Notes under the pieces: model-generated
What the model saw: only the letters and a program-made list of their open reading frames with translations
Databases searched by the model: none
What the model was told of the DNA's origin: nothing
Part shown: positions 5,504 through 8,938 of the stretch, one piece after another
How the letters are laid out: each line of letters starts with the position of its first letter
How positions within the stretch are numbered: the first letter of the stretch is position 1
Assembly (NCBI GenBank): GCA_002297935.1
Contig: DBLC01000142.1
Coordinates: 9,181-18,118, forward strand
Direction: 5' to 3'
From: Dialister sp. UBA734
Lineage (GTDB): Bacteria; Bacillota; Negativicutes; Veillonellales; Dialisteraceae
DNA length: 8,938 bases
Made by a program: the position numbers and the translations under genes

Positions 5504-6451
5504 CTAATCCTTCGGTACCGGACCATATTTATTTTTCTTATTCTGTCCAGGGAAAAAGGCCAGCAAAATAATGGCAATCATGAAAATCACCGCAATCACA
5601 CGAGTGGCCATGAGCTGAGAACCCAGGAATTCTCCGCCCAGCTGATTGATCGCAAAGAGAATCACGAAGAACAACCAATAATAGATATGAGACAATCCCA
5701 AATCGGACATACGACGCATGCCTAAACTAATCAGAGAAATGAAGCATAAAGTCCCCAAAATCAGGAACGACACAATATAAAAATTGAGATCTCCCACAAA
5801 GAGTTCCGGTTTCAAGCAAGTAAAGCCGAAGAGAATGGTGGCTGGAATCCCCATGAGCAGCATTTTAGGAATGTAGGATTTACGGCTGATCCGTCCTACC
5901 GGTTCAAAGAAGTTAGAAAAGAAACGGCCAAACGGTCCTTTGGCTTGTTCTTTCTCTGTGGCTTCCACAGCGGCTTGATCGGATAAAGCTTTGGCCGCTT
6001 CACTATCCATCAGTGCCACAGTGAAAACATTTTCCCCCTTGCCTGGCTTTGTTACAAAAATAGACGTTACTGTATCAACAAACATATCCATCTGGGAAGA
6101 CGATTCCATAGAACCTGCTTTTTCTTGTAATGTTTTCAAAAGAGACGACCGCATAGAAGCAGGCAGTTCCATATAAATAGCGGCAGCTTTCTTGCGATAC
6201 AAACAAACACCAATAGGCGTCACATCGAAGCCATAAAACTTGGCATTCTTTTCTCCTTCTGAAAGGGAATAGAAAGAAGTCCCTGCGTCCTCATCTACCC
6301 GTTCTTCTGTGCAAGTATAATGATGAGAAATAGAACGCATGGTATCACCCAAGCGAAGATCCCCCACCTTGCGAGGTTTACGCATCTTATTTCCAATCAC
6401 TGCCTTACTGGCATTTTCCCGAATATCTGGAATATCAAAATTCATTGCCAT
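5504..6451 (-). CDS. DUF805-domain membrane protein with unassigned N-terminal region
   Basis: This 315-aa protein has a soluble N-terminal part (about 1-180) I do not recognise, rich in charged residues and with no signal peptide, followed by a DUF805 domain. The domain markers are GRISRKSY (186-193), RRMSDLG (246-252) and FFPGQNKKNKYGPVP at the C terminus, with four hydrophobic segments at roughly 195-213, 221-243, 254-272 and 283-300. DUF805 proteins are inner-membrane proteins of unknown function. I prefer the ATG at 6449-6451, because AGGTG (6465-6461) lies 9 nt upstream; a GTG at 6463 would overlap that site and lacks its own. The gene is monocistronic on the minus strand, between two heptad hairpins and convergent with the tRNA. 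A role cannot be assigned. Confidence 0.85.
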   Translation of the reverse strand: MAMNFDIPDIRENASKAVIGNKMRKPRKVGDLRLGDTMRSISHHYTCTEERVDEDAGTSFYSLSEGEKNAKFYGFDVTPIGVCLYRKKAAAIYMELPASMRSSLLKTLQEKAGSMESSSQMDMFVDTVTSIFVTKPGKGENVFTVALMDSEAAKALSDQAAVEATEKEQAKGPFGRFFSNFFEPVGRISRKSYIPKMLLMGIPATILFGFTCLKPELFVGDLNFYIVSFLILGTLCFISLISLGMRRMSDLGLSHIYYWLFFVILFAINQLGGEFLGSQLMATRVIAVIFMIAIILLAFFPGQNKKNKYGPVPKD

Positions 6452-6500
6452 ATTCTTTGTCACCTGTTTCGTAAAATTTGTACATCTAGTGGATACATCT

Positions 6501-6568
6501 ATTGTTGTTGGTTGTTAGTTGCTGGTTGTTGGGATTCAAACAACCAGCAACCAGCAACCAACAACAAT
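6501..6568. repeat. 30-bp near-perfect inverted repeat of GTTGTTGG-type heptads
   Basis: The left arm 6501-6530 and right arm 6539-6568 match at 28 of 30 positions (one of the two differences is a G-U pair in RNA), around the 8-nt loop GGGATTCA. The arms are built of heptad-like GTTGTTG / GTTGCTG units. It sits in the probable 5' leader of the DUF805 gene, about 50 bp upstream of its start codon, and resembles the element at 5374-5466. Confidence 0.93.
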
Positions 6569-6612
6569 CACTATTAAAGTTTATTATCTGAATCCACAAT
6601 CAGCTTCCCTCT

Positions 6613-6641
6613 ATTATACCTTGCATGACCGCATAAAAAAA
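6613..6641 (-). promoter_or_regulatory. Candidate promoter for the DUF805 gene
   Basis: On the minus strand a perfect -10 hexamer TATAAT lies at 6618-6613. The -35 at 17 bp spacing would be TTTTTT (6641-6636), which is poor and falls in the T-tract of the ribosomal operon terminator. A transcript from here would carry the 30-bp hairpin in its leader. Confidence 0.35.
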
Positions 6642-6668
6642 GAACTCCTCAAAAGGAGTTCTCTTTTT
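6635..6668 (-). terminator. Intrinsic terminator of the ribosomal-protein operon
   Basis: AGAACTCCT (6641-6649) pairs with AGGAGTTCT (6654-6662) around a CAAA loop, a 9-bp stem. On the minus strand it is followed by a run of seven Ts, beginning just after the stem, and the first stem base lies about 13 bp after the rplQ stop codon. The plus strand also has CTTTTT after the stem. Confidence 0.9.
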
Positions 6669-6675
6669 ATTTGTA

Positions 6676-7017
6676 TTAGTCGACCAGGGCAATGATAACC
6701 TGTGGAGCGTTATCGCCAAGACGGCCTTCCAGTTTAACGATGCGGGTGTAACCACCGTTACGTTCGGTATATTTCTTTGCAATTTCGTCAAACAGTTTCT
6801 TTGTAACAGCTTTGTCCATAACATAAGCTTCAGCCTGACGACGAGCATGGAGATCGCCTCTCTTAGCGAGGGAGATCATCTTATCTGCTACGTGGCGAAG
6901 TTCTTTGGCCTTTGCTTCAGTGGTGGTGATGCGGCCATGCTGGAAAAGAGCGGTTACGAGACTGCGCAGCAATGCTTTACGAGCACCGCTGACTCTTCTC
7001 AATCTACTACGAGCCAT
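6676..7017 (-). CDS. rplQ: Ribosomal protein L17 (50S subunit)
   Basis: At 113 aa this is the short bacterial form of L17. It begins MARSRLRRVSGARKALLRSL and continues with LFQHGRITTTEAKAKELR, LAKRGDLHARRQA and GGYTRIVKLEGRLGDNAPQ, all characteristic of the family, which binds 23S rRNA. AGGAGGAAAG lies just upstream of the ATG. It follows rpoA by 28 bp and ends the operon: a strong terminator comes directly after it. The ecf transporter genes and truA that often follow rplQ in Firmicutes are not present here. Confidence 0.97.
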   Translation of the reverse strand: MARSRLRRVSGARKALLRSLVTALFQHGRITTTEAKAKELRHVADKMISLAKRGDLHARRQAEAYVMDKAVTKKLFDEIAKKYTERNGGYTRIVKLEGRLGDNAPQVIIALVD

Positions 7018-7045
7018 TTCTTTCCTCCTATAAATATATCAATCC

Positions 7046-8026
7046 TTAGTTATTGAGATGAAGGTTCAAGCCTCTGAAGTTAGAGAGCTTTTCTTTGATT
7101 TCATCTACAGATTTTTTACCAAGGTTGCGTACACGGGTCAATTCATCTTCTGTCTTGTCCATCAGTTCACCAAGAGTATTAATCTCAGCTCTCTTCAGGC
7201 AGTTGTATGCACGAACGGAAAGTTCCAATTCGTCAATTGGCAATTCACGAATAGCGGAAAGACCGCCATCATCATCGCCTTCTGCTGTTCCTTCCTGGGC
7301 TCCCAGATCTTCTACCTCATCATGATCCTGAGGTTTACCAATCTTTTCGAAGTTTTTGAAACAGCTGATCAGGATATCAGCGGCTGTGGAAACAGCATCA
7401 TCTGCATTGACAGAACCGTCGGTATCCAGTTCAAGGGTCAGCTTGTCGTAGTCCATTTCATTGCCTACGCGGGTATCGCTGACGTTGTAGTTGCATTTAA
7501 TGACAGGAGAATAAATGGAGTCGATCGGAATAACGCCAATGACGTCATCCTCTCTCTTGTTCTTTGTGAAAGGAACATAGCCATGTCCACGATTGATGGT
7601 CATTTCCATGCCCAGATGAGCATCGGAATCCAATGTGCAAATAGCCAGATCCTTGTTGAGAACATCTATTTCTGCTGGAAGTTGCATATCTCCAGCATAG
7701 AAAATACCTTCTTTAGTGATATCGATTCTAACAGTAACCGGGAAGGTTGCTTCTTCGTGGGCGATGAAGCGAATCTTCTTCAGATTCAGAATCATATCTG
7801 TTACATCTTCTCTGACGCCGTTAATGGTGGAAAATTCATGAAGCACGCCGTCGATTTTGATAGACGTAATAGCCACACCGTCTAAAGATGAAAGCAACAC
7901 GCGTCTGAGGCTGTTTCCCAGTGTGATACCATAACCTCTTTCGAGGGGTTCGCATTCAAACTTACCATGACGCTTGTCATCACTGAGTTCCACAGTCTTA
8001 ATTGTGAAGCTTGTATTTTCGATCAT
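7046..8026 (-). CDS. rpoA: DNA-directed RNA polymerase subunit alpha
   Basis: The 326-aa alpha subunit is complete. The N-terminal domain (about 1-230) carries ERGYGITLGNSLRRVLLSSL (29-48), used in dimerisation and beta/beta-prime binding. An acidic linker (about 232-255) rich in Asp and Glu leads to the C-terminal domain with ELSVRAYNCLKRA (268-280; Arg272 matches the Escherichia coli DNA-contacting R265) and NLGKKS (301-306). AGGAGG sits 8 nt before the ATG. It lies between rpsK (57-bp gap) and rplQ (28-bp gap). Length and motifs are ordinary for the family. Confidence 0.98.
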   Translation of the reverse strand: MIENTSFTIKTVELSDDKRHGKFECEPLERGYGITLGNSLRRVLLSSLDGVAITSIKIDGVLHEFSTINGVREDVTDMILNLKKIRFIAHEEATFPVTVRIDITKEGIFYAGDMQLPAEIDVLNKDLAICTLDSDAHLGMEMTINRGHGYVPFTKNKREDDVIGVIPIDSIYSPVIKCNYNVSDTRVGNEMDYDKLTLELDTDGSVNADDAVSTAADILISCFKNFEKIGKPQDHDEVEDLGAQEGTAEGDDDGGLSAIRELPIDELELSVRAYNCLKRAEINTLGELMDKTEDELTRVRNLGKKSVDEIKEKLSNFRGLNLHLNN

Positions 8027-8083
8027 CCGAAAGTCCTCCTTCTGCGCCTTGCAGCGCCAAAATGATACGCAAAGGGATTATCC

Positions 8084-8473
8084 TTATACTCTTCTGCGTT
8101 TCGGAGGACGGCAGCCATTATGCGGAATTGGGGTGACGTCCTTAATGCTGCTGACTTCGATGCCTGCTGCCTGCAGTGCACGAATTGCTGCTTCACGGCC
8201 TGCGCCTGGTCCTTTGACAAAGACATCAGCCTGACGCATGCCCTGATCAATTGCTACTTTAGCAGCCTGTTCAGCTGCCATCTGTGCTGCGAATGGTGTG
8301 CTCTTACGAGAGCCTTTGAATCCGAGTCCGCCTGCAGATGCCCAAGCAATGGTGTTGCCATTGGAATCAGTAATCGTTACAATCGTGTTGTTGAAAGTAG
8401 AACGAATATGAGCTGCACCGGATTCTACATGTTTTCTTTCTTTTCTTTTAGCTTTGCTTTTTACCGTAGCCAT
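8084..8473 (-). CDS. rpsK: Ribosomal protein S11 (30S subunit)
   Basis: The product, 129 aa, matches S11 throughout: AAHIRSTFNNTIVTITD, GGLGFKGSRKSTPFAAQ, VKGPGAGREAAIRAL and the basic C-terminal end PPKRRRV. It is a 16S rRNA platform protein. AAGGAGGG lies 7 nt before the ATG. It is followed directly by rpoA, with only 57 bp between; rpsD, often found in this gap in Clostridia-type operons, is absent. Confidence 0.98.
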   Translation of the reverse strand: MATVKSKAKRKERKHVESGAAHIRSTFNNTIVTITDSNGNTIAWASAGGLGFKGSRKSTPFAAQMAAEQAAKVAIDQGMRQADVFVKGPGAGREAAIRALQAAGIEVSSIKDVTPIPHNGCRPPKRRRV

Positions 8474-8493
8474 GTTTTATCCCTCCTTCAACA

Positions 8494-8871
8494 TTACTTC
8501 TTTGTCGCAGTCTTCTTGCCTGCGATTGTCTTCTTCGGACCTTTACGTGTACGTGCGTTGGTCTTTGTGCGCTGTCCACGAACCGGCAGACCTTCACGAT
8601 GACGTCTGCCTCTGTAAGAACCGATTTCTACCAGACGTTTAATGTTGAGGGATTCTTCTCTACGGAGATCACCTTCGACTTTATAATCAGCGAGAACGCT
8701 GCGGAGTTTTGCAACGTCATCTTCAGTCAGATCTCTTACTCGAACGTCAGGATCAATTCCTGCTTTGCTTAAAATGTTTTTGGAAAGAGTGGGGCCAATT
8801 CCATAAATATAAGTTAAGCCGATCTCAACGCGCTTATCTCTTGGTAAGTCTACACCAGCTATACGTGCCAT
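8494..8871 (-). CDS. rpsM: Ribosomal protein S13 (30S subunit)
   Basis: The product is 125 aa, within the usual S13 range. It starts MARIAGVDLPRDKRVEIGLT, has YGIGPTLSKNIL, and ends with the rRNA-binding tail YRGRRHREGLPVRGQRTKTN followed by a lysine-rich stretch. AAGGAGG lies 11 nt before the ATG. It is 20 bp upstream of rpsK in the same operon, and 22 bp after the end of rpmJ. Confidence 0.98.
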   Translation of the reverse strand: MARIAGVDLPRDKRVEIGLTYIYGIGPTLSKNILSKAGIDPDVRVRDLTEDDVAKLRSVLADYKVEGDLRREESLNIKRLVEIGSYRGRRHREGLPVRGQRTKTNARTRKGPKKTIAGKKTATKK

Positions 8872-8893
8872 CTACTCTTTAACCTCCTTTTAA

Positions 8894-8938
8894 TTAACCT
8901 TGTCTCTGCTTATGTTTCGGATTTTCACAAATGACCAT
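8894..8938 (-). CDS. rpmJ: Ribosomal protein L36, C-terminal part (5' end outside window)
   Basis: The last 14 codons and the stop are present. They read MVICENPKHKQRQG, with the Cys and His of the C-ENPK-H zinc-binding half. The gene runs off the right edge, so start and N-terminal half are not seen. Position directly before rpsM is the standard operon order. Confidence 0.93.
   Translation of the reverse strand: MVICENPKHKQRQG

Noticed and set aside
7058..7885. 275-aa open frame antisense to rpoA
   Set aside because: It is a shadow of rpoA, whose motifs and ribosome binding site are unmistakable. The antisense product resembles no known protein.
8038..8060. Attenuator hairpin between rpsK and rpoA (GCGC...GCGC)
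   Set aside because: The stem is only about 4 bp and has no T-run. It is not enough to call.

Overview
The window looks like chromosomal DNA from a low-to-mid GC bacterium. Strong AGGAGG-type ribosome binding sites and Firmicute-style ribosomal proteins, together with an ArnT/PMT-type glycosyltransferase of the kind that acts on undecaprenyl-linked sugars and lipid A, suggest a diderm Firmicute such as a member of the Negativicutes (Dialister/Megasphaera/Veillonella-like). The lineage is inferred from protein character only; no database search was possible.

Layout, left to right. (1) 22-2605, minus strand: a two-component system, with the sensor histidine kinase first and an OmpR/PhoB-type response regulator second. 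The two genes are separated by about 427 bp filled by a repeat cluster (740-1150). (2) 2625-3445: a second, larger cluster of the same repeat, between the divergent kinase and glycosyltransferase genes. Both clusters consist of a 10-bp core, AAGGTTCTGT, recurring every 55 bp (occasionally 56), first in one orientation and then inverted: 4+5 cores in the first cluster and 8+8 in the second. (3) 3602-5062, plus strand: a multi-pass ArnT-like glycosyltransferase. (4) 5069-5466: heptad repeats and hairpins, a tRNA-Cys-like gene with its own promoter, and a bidirectional terminator. (5) 5504-6451, minus strand: a membrane protein with a C-terminal DUF805 domain, flanked on both sides by palindromic GTTGTTGG/CAACCAA heptad hairpins. 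(6) 6635-8938, minus strand: the distal end of the ribosomal-protein operon (rpmJ partial, rpsM, rpsK, rpoA, rplQ) closed by a strong terminator. No rpsD lies between rpsK and rpoA.

How the parts fit. The ribosomal/RNA polymerase genes are housekeeping. The kinase and regulator probably form one signalling pair transcribed leftward, and the glycosyltransferase is a plausible but unproven envelope-modifying target. The unusual content is intergenic. Phase-locked 55-bp inverted arrays surround and interrupt the two-component genes, place a repeat core at nearly the same distance upstream of both Shine-Dalgarno sequences, and even supply the stop codon of the kinase. The two DUF805-flanking heptad hairpins and the structurally irregular tRNA-Cys are secondary points of interest.
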